A stretch of DNA of 64,000 nt from Burhinus oedicnemus. Its lineage: Eukaryota > Chordata > Aves > Charadriiformes > Burhinidae. Made by a program: the position numbers and the translations under genes. The DNA lies in NCBI GenBank assembly GCA_008921705.1, contig VFFE01006056.1:249251-313250 (forward strand). The letters are read 5' to 3'. Under the pieces are notes generated by a model, which made no database searches, was not told the origin of the DNA, and worked only from the letters and a program-made list of their open reading frames with translations. Position 1 is the first letter of the stretch; each line of letters starts with the position of its first letter. Of the stretch, positions 1-11,853 are shown in pieces.

Positions 1-3000
1 GGGTACCACAACACACAGGTGATGGAGCTAAGCTAGGTTTGCAAAGGCCGCCTCGCCTCGGGAGCCCTGTGTGTGGCACTACCAGCTGCTCCTTGGGTTA
101 AGAGCGTGCTGCGTAACGCAGCGCTGAGTTAAAGGCAAGGAGGGCGAAGGACAAAACACCATGCAGAAGTGCTCATTGGCTTCTGCCAAGCAGTGTCAAG
201 GGTCCTCACCCTTGGGTGCCCTCTGCACTGCAATGCCTTTGCCCAAAGGTGCTCGTGCACCTTAGAGATAGCAGCCAGAGAGAGCTCGGGCTACCACCGG
301 TAGGTACGCACATATGCGGCAGAGCTGAGTTGGAGAATTAATTTGCAATTCAAATGCAGCTACTGAGGTAGACAAATTTAATTATTTAGAGACATTCAAG
401 CCAGATTTCTATGTGCCACACTCATGTGTATTTGTCAAAAACGATCATTTGCTTCATTTACTCTGCAATGATTTTCATATTTTGAATTGTCACCTCAGCT
501 CTTAAAGTTGTGATGTATGGCTGGCACCAAAATATCTGAGGAACTCCAGACAAAGAGTAAGTGCTTGGGAACGTGGCCGAGGCTGTTCCTGCTCCAGTAT
601 GACACCAGGCAGGCTTTATTGCTTAGTGCTCGCCTTCAGAGCTGATACACACCACCATCTGGCAGGTGTACACAAAGAGAAAGCAGCACATCAAAAAGTC
701 TGATTATCATCATGCCTGTGTGCGTAACCACGTGGAGGAGGCCAGGAACAGAAGCCGTACGTTTCAGAGAACGAAGCCTCAGCAGATGAATTCCCCATGA
801 GGTAATGGGAAAATCTTGCTCGCCTTATCCACCTCGGTAATTTCACCGAGGTGAACTTGCATGAGAAAGGCAGGCAGAACCTGTGTAGGTCTGGTGAAAG
901 ATACCGGAGGAACACGCATGAGACAGAGATCAAAATGACAATGCTTTGGTAGGGCAGAAATGGAAAGAAAATGGGAGTAGGTGTGCAGCAAATTTTCTGA
1001 GAGCGCAGAACTAATTTTACTCTTATCAGATGCAACGTTATGAACAGTACATAATTTTCAGCACAAGCAGATCTGGCACTAGCATATTTTAGAGGTTTTT
1101 CATGTGGAGTGGCACGATGCAGCTCCAGGCCCTCCGTTCCTCATGATTAATGCATCCTGCTTTCTGTGTACGAGAAACCTCGAGCTGTGCAGGTACATAA
1201 TGGGCACATAAATGGGAAGAATTCAGAAAGGGTTTTTCTCACAACCCCAGTGACTGAAAAATCCAAAGAATTTTGCTTATTCATTTCACCTGACCTCGTA
1301 GCTTTGGTGAACTCTATCCCTCTCTAAATAAGAAACCTGCTTGTTCTGCTTTTTGATGGATGATTCTGCTTTACTACCCAGCATTTTACAACTAATGCAG
1401 TATTTCTGGAAAGGCTCATATTGTGCAAATCAAAGATATGATTTTGGATCATAACCAAAAATATGATGGGACAGTGTCCTTAAAAATAATCTTTATTCAG
1501 TATTTTTATTCTATCAAATTTGTTTTCTTGCCCTATCTGCTGTACATCACTGTGACACATTCTTTTGCTAAAAGACTTCTAGAGGGAAATACTAAGTTTT
1601 CTTTCCTTCAATACCATGTGCTTGGAGACCTTGATTTTTAACAGGGAGACAAATCCTCCTCCAGTTTTAGGGCCTAGATATAGATGTGTTTGATTCTATA
1701 GGCCACTCAGGAACATATTTGAATTTGTTCCTTTGCTTACCTGCGGTCAGAATTCAAAGCACACAGTACACAAGACTGTAAGTCACTCCTTCTGGCTAAT
1801 TAACATGATCGTATATTATCTGTCTTCCCATCACAAATGAGACATATAGAGAAGCCTACAAGCCTGGTGGCTCCCTACGGATTGTCATGGCGCTGGTATC
1901 TACACTAACGTTAAAATGAAGAATCATTAGGCTTTTGCACTGACAAGATGGTCTGCAAGACCCAAGCCCATTACATTTTAGGGTGTGTTTTCAAACATTA
2001 GTGGTTCTCACTCATGCCGATGCACGGGGTGTAATGTGCTGATGTCCTTGTGTGCCAGCAGACAGGCAGAGCGATGGGGCAGCCTGCTGGTAGTGGTGCC
2101 CACAATGCCCCTGCCTGTCCTCTTCTCAGCATGGAGCGCCTGAGCTGGTTTGGTGGAAACCATATGCCTGGGAGGAAGCAGGGCTCCCCTCCGGCAGCTG
2201 CACCATTGGGATGGGGCAGTGCAAGGGCAGCTGGGCAGCCCAGCCCCCTTCACCAGAGGGCATGGGTTGAGGTGCCTGAGGGAGCAGGGCTGGGGGCTGG
2301 TGCTGTGCCCCTATTATAGACCAGAGCCCCACCAGAGAGATAAAATAAGCTGGGAGATGGTGCTGCTGCATCTGCGAGGTCAAGAGGAAGGTGGGAAATG
2401 GGCATCCCCACAAAATCCAGAAACCCTCTGCCCACCTGCCAGCCTCTCCAGATCAGCATGGACCTCATCAGCTCCCTGCCCATAGCCCCCATGACCTTGT
2501 GTCCCCTTGTGCTTACCCACAGCCCTCCACCACCAAAACCTGAGTTTCACCACTGTCTGAAAGGAGACCTGCTAGCTCATTTGCTCTTAGGATAGCGATG
2601 TTCAGTTTTTGTCTGAACTGCCAAGAAATCTTGGAACTGGTGCCACCGGTGAAGCATTTCTCTAACTCTTATGTGACATTATTGCTACCTCGTCTGGCCC
2701 CTGTTTGCGGGTTGTCTTATCAGACCCATCAGGTGGATAGATGGAAACATCAACGGTCCAAGAAACGTGGTCTCAGTGTGATGATTTGGCTGTTTGAATA
2801 CCTGCTTTATGCTGTATGCTGTAAGTCTGAAGAGGATGAAATGATTGAGTAAGTTTTGGCTACTGATAAATTTTGCAAAGGGGGTGGGGGAGGCTAGGTA
2901 GGCCTGGGTAACAGTTAAAAGGAACAACAAAAGAAGGACTATTGATGGGTAGTGGAAAGGTGTCGGTTTGCTCATTTATTTGATTTGCCTTACTGCTTCC

Positions 3001-4647
3001 TGGCTAGTTTGCATTAGGCCCAGTGTGGATTCATGAAATTTGAATGAGTTTACAATATTTTTCAGATAAGAGCTCTCCTTGTGCAGAAAAAAAAAGGTAA
3101 GATGTAGTATTCAATTATGCAAGAATAGGGAGAAAGTACAGAGCAGCTGACTCAAGGCAAATAGACTAAGTATTGGAGAATGCTGTGGTGCTGCTGATTT
3201 ATCTTTTAATGATTATTTATTAAGAACAGACAATATGTGAGCTCTGCCTTCCTGTCTTCTCTTCTGCTGGATGGCATCAATAGAGGATGGCTAACAACTG
3301 TGGTTTTGGGATAGATGTGTATTAGGAGCGTGTTAGAGGCTACAAAGAGATGGAAGAATAGTGCAGGTATGGAAAGAGTACTGTGTTTACATTTTCTGCG
3401 ATGAAAACAACACTGACTTGAATGCTGTTGTTCCTGTTGGTTCGTATTGACTTCATTGAGAAATACACACAGTCAGAGATGTGGAGTTTGATTTTATGTG
3501 GCTAAATGTTCAAGCAAAGCTATTGCTGGCTTTTCAAGGCAAAAATTCAGTTACTGGGATTTTGACATCACTTTCTATTTTCTCAGAATTATTTTAAGAT
3601 CTAGTATCATCCCTGCATTTCCCCAATATCCTTTTTTTTCTTCACTGTTTTTTTCCTTTCTACAGAGGGCGTCACTAAGGTGTATTTTGCCTTCTTGTTC
3701 TGCTTTTTCCCCCATTCCACTAATTTCTTTCCTTGTCTGTTAATCTCCTTTCTCTCCTTGTGCACTTTCTGTTCTTTTATTTGCCCTTTTATCTCCGCCA
3801 TGCAAGCTCTCCCACTTCTACATTAATAGGTCAGCAACAAGCAGTCTGCAGTTTTAGATGGTCTATCTTTGCAGTAAAGAAAACAAACCTTTCCATTTGT
3901 GAATAAAAATGTTCTTGATAACTTTGAATTACTTTTTGTAACAGTTTGAAACGGTGAAAAGGAAGTCTGAGGTGGGCTTGTGAGGGAGACGATTCTGCAG
4001 TGACAAATGCTGTGGTATATATGACATTCTCCATTTTGAAAAAGTTAAAGATGACATGCTTAAAGAAGTCATTTGATGGAGCTGGACGCATTAAACATCT
4101 AATACAGTGGGTCTTGCTATCAAGCGCTGCTTGCAACACAAAAATTTGTAGTGTTCGGTTACTGAACCCCTTAATTGTCTCCACTGAAGTCACAGGGAAA
4201 TTTATAGAACTACCTCCATGTAGATCTGAGTACATCCAGAAAAACAACTGTAGTCCTGTTTAAGCTTTCCTTCCTCTTCAAAATTTGCTTGCTGAAGGAC
4301 CTTGCCAGTTCTCTGGCATCATCTGGCATCCTCAGTGCATTACACAACAGAAACAATACCTGCTCTGTTCACTGGTCTGTCAGGCATCCCTAAATTTCAT
4401 GACAGAGGTGAATTGAAAGTTCTCCACACAAGCATTTAATTCTTTGTTCCAAGGAGCAGAAGGAGAGCCCTTCCTGTTGGTCTGTGTACCGTACCCTACC
4501 ATTCTCTTTGACCTGAAATGGGGGAGACTTTCAGTACGGTGGTAGTCTCCTTCAGGTAGGGACTATTAAAATGAGATTTGAGACTAAGTTCATAATCCTT
4601 TTCATACCACTGGTGAGCAAACCAAGTGTAAAGATATACATAATACA
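1..4647. other. Intergenic sequence 3' of PTCHD1, no gene seen
   Basis: No frame here resembles a known protein. The stretch is mostly AT-rich. A GC-richer but CpG-poor patch at about 2000-2560 gives short overlapping open frames on both strands, the pattern expected of non-coding DNA. A pyrimidine-rich run lies at about 3620-3800. In mammals the next gene on this side of PTCHD1 is PRDX4, but nothing of PRDX4 is seen here. Confidence 0.6.
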
Positions 4648-4710
4648 CAGTCGGACTCAATGATCTTAAAGGTCTTTTCCAACCTAAATGATTCTATGAT
4701 TCTATGATAA
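4648..4710 (+). repeat. CR1 LINE 3' tail fragment
   Basis: The sequence runs through a 'tcggactcaatgatcttaa' segment, then 'aggtcttttccaaccta', and ends in two copies of the ATTCTATGAT-type unit. This is the diagnostic 3' end of avian CR1, in plus orientation. Only the last ~60 bp are recognisable, which fits the severe 5' truncation typical of CR1 insertions. Confidence 0.85.
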
Positions 4711-6039
4711 TGGTGAATGAGAACACCTCAGCCAAAACTATGGAAGATATGGGGGATATAAGTGGCAGAAGCGGGGTGCCTGGAGGAGTGCTTCTTCTGT
4801 TTCTGTGGTTAATCTGTCTTCTCTTCAGCCAGTTAATCTGGAAAGTGGGAGCCAAAGAGGGTCCCTAGTTTGGCACCAGCAGTAATTCCCACTGGCCGAC
4901 TTAATCCAGACGCCCGCATCTGATTCAGATGCTGAAGTCAGGAGGTTAGCCCCCTCTGCTGCATCAGTGGAGACAGAGGTCTTGCAGAACCTGTTGAAAG
5001 CAGGACCTTAATTCAGCTTGAAGGAATCTTTGTGTTGGGAATAAAAGGAATCTGGTGGGACACTTGCCTCAGGTAGGTGGCATGAATACTCAATTGTGGA
5101 GAAAAGAAACTGCAGCGAAAAAAGCACTCACCTAAAGCTGTGCTAACATAATTTTGAATAGTGAGTATGTGAGAGGAAACCAATTTGCTTTTAGATATAC
5201 CACAAACAGAAAAAAATCATCAGATAAATAATTCATTGTGAATTATTTGCACAGGTTGATAGGAACTCACTAAACACTGAAAAACTGATTTGCAAGAAAG
5301 AAATAGAGAAAGTCTGTTATTTCTCTTCTCTTAAACTTCCAATAACTGTCTATCTAGCAAATGAATTTGTCTCTTTCTTCTGCTGTTACTCTGTACTTCC
5401 TGGACTATCCTTACTGAATGTTTTATGGCAGAGTTTTTCTGTGAGCCAAAGAGCTTGAATTTCACAGCTACATATTAAAGTGCATCAGAAAACAGTAGAA
5501 GACATCACATTTTCTCCACTTACTTGTGGCTGAATTGCTACAAATTTTTAAATTGCCATACTTAAAAGTATTAGCTACAGATACATAAATCTCCCATTTT
5601 TTTTTAAACACATCCCAGCCTCTACAGGCCAAGAATCCAGCTTTTACATTAAGTAATATGACAAGCAATCCTAGGTGCCTCTGTTTCTGAATACCCAATC
5701 TGCGCCAATTTAAAGGGACATAGCTTGGGGCAAGCTAAATTGCTATACCATACTTGAGTTGGAAAATACTGGGTTTTTGTAGAAAAAGGGCTGAATCAGT
5801 ATCTAGGTTGCTTCAAGCAGTTTTTTGTGTAACCTGTTCTTTAAACCCTGCTAAAGATGGTTCCACAGCCAGCCTAGGCAGCATATTCCCAGTGCATGCC
5901 TATTCTTGGAATTAGGATATGCATATTGAATTATATCTGCTGCAAATTAAGCTGATTTTGTCTTGTCCCACCTTCAGGGGACATGGGAAGCATTTGATAC
6001 CTGTCCTTCTTATATATCATTTTCACATAGAAAAGCGTT
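4711..6039. other. Intergenic, nothing recognised
   Basis: AT-rich sequence with only short chance open frames. I see no repeat family, RNA gene or regulatory motif that I can support. Confidence 0.5.
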
Positions 6040-6650
6040 ACTGTGGTTCTCCTCAAATTCATCTCTACTAGACTAAGCAGGCTTTCCTACAGAAGGTGTA
6101 TTTTCCTGTCTCCTCATTCTCATTCAGTTCTGTACTCTTTCCAAGTGTCATGCCCACAGTGTTCATCTGAAGACTCCTCAGCTCCAAGGAGAACAGAAGA
6201 AAAAAGTCTTCCATGTCTTCTGTATGTTATTCTTTTAATAAATTGGCAAAGGATTAGACATGGTGGCTTTGTAGCACAGCTGTAGTTTTTACTCATGGTG
6301 AAGCAGTGACCAAGTGCAACCTCAGATGCTCTTCTGCAAAACTGCTGTTTAACCAGTTTTTTTACATCTTGTGTTTGTACCACTGATTTCTCTTTCCCCT
6401 GTGGATTTGCCTTTTCTAAATTTCTTATTGTTGATTTCACATCATTCTTCTGATAGGTCAAGTGCATTTTGACTTCTGTGCTCAGCCTTTGAAATTCTGT
6501 AGTCCTTCCTGACTTACACAGACAATATTTTGTTAAGATACTGTCCTTTCCACTACCCATGATGGTAGTAGTGAAGACATTGAATAGAGCTGGCCCTGGA
6601 CAGCCCATGTGGGATATCCCTTTCACGTGGCTGCTAAGGGTAACACTGAG
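6040..6650 (-). repeat. Ancient CR1-family LINE remnant (reverse-transcriptase region)
   Basis: Read on the minus strand, this block follows the order of a CR1 ORF2 3' half. A degenerate GP-LFN-F reverse-transcriptase motif lies near 6571-6607. It is followed by segments resembling the consensus around 'aaatg.ccttga', 'tgaaatcaa.a', 'actgg.ta..cagcagtt.tgcagaa' and a track ending in 'agaagacatgga'. Divergence is high with several indels, so this is an old copy. A 274-codon open frame (minus strand, 6120-6944) overlaps it and reads through the remnant. The flanks 6651-6944 show no clear match. The assignment is from remembered consensus and needs a repeat-masking run. Confidence 0.6.
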
Positions 6651-7856
6651 TGTGCAAAATATAGGCATACACACACATACAGTGCGAATGTGTAGTGACA
6701 GAGTACAGAGATGGAGTTGAAATTTGATGTGATAATTCCTATTGTGCCACAATAACTCTGGGATTTGAACACAATTAAATTTCATAGTCACTTTTTTTTC
6801 CCCCCAAATAGTGCCATTTGACACTGTAACTGCTTTGTATTCAAAGCACAGATGAAAACTACTATCACAAATAATACTATGATTCCATAACCATTGGAAA
6901 AAAAAAATGACATGGTCTCTCCACATATGATTTAATTCTAGCACTCATTGTACTTACACTAGACTCACAGTACACTGTAAAAATCAGTAGCATGCTTGTC
7001 CTTTGCTCCCTCCGCCATATTTTGCATAACAGTCGTTAGATCATCTTTTGCTGTTTCTGTGGTTTAGTGAGGAAAGCAGAAAGTTGTTCATTTTGCCAGA
7101 ATTACAGATTGCTTTCCTTTGCCAATGGAAGTTGTGATGGCTTAAGCTGGAGGGGAATGGGCTGAGATCATCCTTTTGCATTGGAATATCTTATGTGCGT
7201 GTGTGTGAGATAAATGAGGCTGAGAATAAATGAGAAGAGGAGAGAGAAGGAGGATGGCAGTGCAGGAGGGCGAGGTGCCAGGAAAATCTTTCTCTAAAGA
7301 AAGACAGAGCTGTCTGGAAATGTGCGTTGTCACTCCCAAAGGAGAGGGAGACAGTCCTGCTGGAGGTCTGCGAAGCAGTGCCTTGGCATGCCTTGGAGAC
7401 TTGGTGGGACAATCTGTGGATCCAAACTGGCAGAAGCCTGGCTTTATGCAGAGCTGTGCCTCACCTCCTAGTTTTTAGGGCACGTTGGCGATTTACCTGT
7501 TCTCCAACCACGCGTGGAAGACTTTTTCCCCCTTTCCTTTTCCTACGGGCTTTGTGGCTGAGGAGAAAGCCCAGGTGTTAGAAATCCTCTGGTGTTTCCT
7601 TAAGGGCACGAGGGGCCATAAACACAATGCTGGAAAAACGCAGTCCTTTAAGCAGTGACCTAGTTAAGACTCGTATGTCTGCAGAAATTTGGTTTTCCCA
7701 ATTAGGCAGCTCCTAGCTAACCCCTGGTAAGCTGTTCCTTTTCTCTCCCACTCTCTCTGGAAGGCTGTAGCTCTCTCTTTGCAGGTGTAATTCAATCAAA
7801 CAGGCATTGCATATTCCTCGCTAGTCATTGCCTGGTCCCCCAGGCCCCAGCCCAGT

Positions 7857-7888
7857 CATTGCCTACCGGCAATGTCCGGCCTTGCCGG
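7857..7888. other. Two overlapping, mutually exclusive short hairpins
   Basis: cattgcc (7857-7863) pairs with ggcaatg (7868-7874) across a 4-nt loop. ccggcaa (7866-7872) can instead pair with ttgccgg (7882-7888). The shared ggcaa means only one hairpin can form at a time. Function is unknown and chance is possible. Confidence 0.4.
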
Positions 7889-10800
7889 GATGTTGCGTAA
7901 TGCTGCAGCGACACAATGGAGAAAGGGATATTTTTAAATGTGTGCTTTATTTTTTTTTTTAAACCTGTATAAATAAATACAAAATGACAAAGAGGTTCAT
8001 GTTTACTAAACATTGCATTTGATTGTATGACATTACACAGTGTGTGTCACAATAGTTCACCTTGTAATTGTGTCCTTTTAGCTGTTGGTGCATAATTCTA
8101 TAACTCATAGGATACAATTAGTCCTGAAGCTGCATCCAGCCACCCTTTTAGTGGAACCCCTGAGTGCTTACAATTGCAAGAGTGTATTAGGGGAGCGCTT
8201 GAGCCAATTGGCCGAAATTGGGGAATTTCATAAGAGAGGTCTGGCATAGCAAAAGAAGAAGCTAAGGGGAGGGGTGGGATAGATTCTTGAGAAAAGAAAA
8301 AGTATTAAAGCTTTGGAGCATTTTTATTTCTGATTTTCTTCCCCTTAGCGGTTAACAGAAATAAATATATCTCAAGTAATCAAAGTCAGCAGAGATCACA
8401 GGTTCGTTTAGGAATATGATTTTCACGCTCACTGAGAGCAGGCAAATGGACAAACCTTGCATGATCAGACTTTACCTGAAGAGCTGGTTCATATTTTGAT
8501 AAGGGTAAAAATATATACTCTACCACTTGATGAAATACTGATTCTCCAAACCACTTACCATCCTCACCCAGTGAAGGTCAACTGCCAAGGTTTTATAGAC
8601 ATGCTCTGGTCATGACTTGCTTGCTTGCTTCTTTAAATTGCACTCCATGTGCTTTTTCACACTCATTCTCTCTATTATCTTCAGAAGGCTTGAATAGAGA
8701 TACTTTAACTTCACATTTAGAGCTCATAAAAGTATTTCCTGGAAACAGATTCTGCATTCTGTTTGGCCTATTTAAAGCAAATTGTTTTTTTCAGGTAGAT
8801 TCGAATTTTGCACAGATTTTCCCCATTATTCTGTGAAATACATATATTTCATATGTATTTTAGGAATGGGGGTAGCTGTAAAGGATGACCATTGACTACT
8901 TGAGGTCTATGATTGTCCACCTCAGCATGGTTTATATTTGCTTACTGGCTGACTTAATGTATATTAACGGGAACTATGTCTAAAGAAACAATTATGGATC
9001 TGAATGATGTGCGAGCACTAGGGAACTGGTGACATTGCACATAAGACATAACACAAAGTTAAGATGATCGTTGATGATCTTTCCTAGACTTTATTTTTCC
9101 TGGATGAGGGAATTTTTGGTAATATTTAGCAGATTCTGCATTCAAATCTGTGTTTCCACATGCGTACTGGGTTTGCCTTCCTGATAAGTGCTGCTCACTT
9201 GCGGCTCCATCTTCTCTGGCTGGTAGAGTTAGAGCTCAAGAGCTTCCTTCCCTTCAGCAGCATTTTGAAATAAGCTTGGGGGGTATCTGCCTTACTGGGG
9301 AATTATTTACTACTTCGCTGTTCCATAAAATGATTCTATCCAAACACTGGTACCCCACTGCTTTGATACTGGACATACCTGCATCTGTGACAAAGCTGAG
9401 ACCTTACAGAAGTAAGTCAGAAAAGATACGTCTTTCCTCAGCTCACCTTCTGTCTCTCCCCTCCTGCACAGGAGTTTTTGTGAATGATTTTTTATGCTTC
9501 AAATTTGTCAGACTCAGTAAGACTTTCCTATCAGAAAAAAGGTAAAAATGTGAACTTTTTTTTAAAAAAAGAAAACCCAGTATTTTCTGCTGAAAATCTC
9601 AAGTCCAGCAATCCTATCCTCCTCTCCTCCCCTTTCCAGTGTTTTATTTCCACTGGGCAACATGTTTTGAAGTCAGCTGCTATACTCTGCTTGGAATATA
9701 CTGAAAACCTGTAGTTCTTCCCGGCTTAGGAGTGGAATATTGAGCATCTTTTGAAAATTTGGTAGTGGAAGATGAGGCTCACAAAATCACTGGTAATTAA
9801 GCCTCATAAAATCAGCTGTCACTTAGCAAAAATAATGGGACTTTTACTTGCTTTCCAATTCTCTCCTTCCTGCTGTGGCCACCCTGATTTCCAAATGTAC
9901 TAACAGAGGATAGAGATGGCAGATGAGGAAAACCTTCTGGGGTGAATAAAACAGTTCATATTTAAAAAGATTTGTTTGCTCTAAACAAATTCTCTTTCAC
10001 CGAACAGTTATCTCAATAAAACCTGCAATATGAATCTCAGATGGGCTGCGTGGCATGAAGCCAAAGGCTGAGGGCTACAAAGCACTGGAAAAACGCAAGC
10101 ATGAGTATGCCTGGATGGCATCCATAGGACATCTACATCTTAGTGCATCTACAGAGTACCACAGAGGCCAATTTTTCTTATAAGCTTTTAAAGAACATTA
10201 AAAATATGAATGCCCTCTTTTGTACATCTCTCTGATGAAGGAGTAATAAAGCTTTGCCCTGCAGTGGCTTGGGTATGGGTTGTTTCCCATTACACCCATG
10301 CTGGGCTGTGCTCACCTCTGTGTACCAGGTCCTCAGTCACTCGGGCAGTGTCAGAGGGACCTTCCGCCTTAGAAAGCGGATTGATAAAATGAAACCCAGC
10401 CTTTGGCTTCAAGGGGAAGAGGGAAACAGTCATCCGGAATGTGATGGGCCGTGCTTTGAACGAGTATTATTAGCTATAACTCCTGTGAAGTCAGTGGTGA
10501 GGTGTTGATGTACACAAAAAGTACATCATTGAAGTATTTTTTCCATCATTTTTTCCATTTCTTCCTTACCCAGGCTCCACAGTTTAAAGCTCTATTGGTT
10601 GCAGTTGTCAATAATTTAAAAGTCTTACCTTATTTTCAGGCTGGTGCTGGAACAGACCACCTGAAGAGCTCTCCAGGACTGTGAGTACATTTGGGAGTTT
10701 TTCTGTGTAGGTTTTTATGGAGTTCTCTACAATAAATTTCGGCATTTCTCACATCAGTCAACTTTTATCTCCCTTGACTTTCCAGTTTCCAGTATGTATT

Positions 10801-11114
10801 TGTCATTTCTACCTATGAAACGTCCTCCATAAACTTATTATTTGATTCACACTTCAAATATTTTGTATTCTGAGATCTTGGCTTTTGAAGCACACACTGG
10901 GCAAAAAAAGGAACTCACTGATGTTAGCAATCCCTTCCGTAATTCTGAAGTCACGTATCTCAGCTCCAAATTTCCCCCTTCCTAAGCCCAATTCTTTTAA
11001 CCTTTTCCTGTAAATTAGATTCTTCAGGCTTGGTGTCACCACTGACTGTGAGGCAATAACTCTTCCTTTGACAGAGAGGTTTGGAGGGTGCCGAATGAGT
11101 AGTTTAAATGGTGT

Positions 11115-11131
11115 TCTCTCTCTCTCTCTCT
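11115..11131 (+). repeat. (TC)n microsatellite
   Basis: An uninterrupted TC run of about eight units in otherwise mixed sequence. Confidence 0.85.
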
Positions 11132-11331
11132 TTAATCTCCCCATTTCTGCAACTTCCATATTATAAATCTGCTGTATAGCATCCACACAGATGGTGATAT
11201 TAATTATCATATGATGTGCTGACACTGAGCTCTGAATGTTTCTCCTTTCTAGATCTCATAATATATGTTATGTCACTCGTATGTATCAGAGGTATGCCAG
11301 AGCAGCAAAATGTTGTTGGCTTTCATACAAT

Positions 11332-11853
11332 AATAGAATCATAGAATGGTTTGGGTTGGAAGGGACCTTAAAGATAATCTAGTTCCAAACCTCCTGCCAC
11401 GGGCAGGGACATCTCCCACTAGACCAGGTTGCTCAAAGCCCCATCCAGCCTTGAACAGTTCCAGGGAGGGGGCATCCACAGCTTCCCTGGGCAACCTGTT
11501 CTGGTGCCTCTCCACCCTCATAGTGAAGCATTTCTTCCTGAGATCTAACCTAAATTTACCCTCTTCTAGTTTGAAGCCATTACCCCTCATCCTGTCACTA
11601 CATGACCTTGTAAAAAGTCCCTCCCCATCTTTCCTGTAGGCCCCCTTTAGGTACTGGAAGGCTGCTATAAGGTCTCCCCGGAGCCTTCTCTTCTCCAGGC
11701 TGAACAACCCCAACTCTCTCAGCCTGTCCTCATAGCAGAGGTGCTCCAGCCCTCTGATCATCTTTGTGGCCCTCCTCTGGACTCACTCCAACAGGTCCAT
11801 GTCCTTCTTATGTTGGAGGCCCCAGAACTGAACACAGTACTCCACCTTCCAGT
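11332..11853 (-). repeat. CR1 LINE, 3' ~520 bp, with ORF2 C-terminal coding remnant
   Basis: The plus strand begins with 'aatcatagaatggtttggg' and 'ttggaagggacctta', the reverse complement of a CR1 3' end, so the element lies on the minus strand. It ends abruptly near 11853 inside the segment that normally continues 'actccaggtgggg', a 5' truncation. A 140-codon open frame (11339-11761, minus) covers the end of the CR1 ORF2 product. Recognisable pieces include [19 protein letters not shown], a C-D-R-RGNGFKL motif and NRLPRE-VDAPSLE. The frame is largely intact, so this is one of the younger insertions here. It lacks the endonuclease and nearly all of the reverse transcriptase, so it cannot move by itself. 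Confidence 0.93.

Larger units (their letters stand above)
6651..11331. other. Intergenic, simple repeats only
   Basis: No gene is recognised. Minor items are a (CTTG)n run at 8616-8630, a pair of overlapping hairpin-capable sequences at 7857-7888, a T-rich tract near 7948-7962, and a (TC)n run at 11115-11131. The 7840-8240 part is somewhat richer in CpG than its surroundings and could be a conserved non-coding element, which cannot be judged from one genome. Confidence 0.45.

Noticed and set aside
11339..11761. 140-codon frame considered as a host gene
   Set aside because: It is the C-terminal end of the CR1 ORF2 product within a 5'-truncated LINE.
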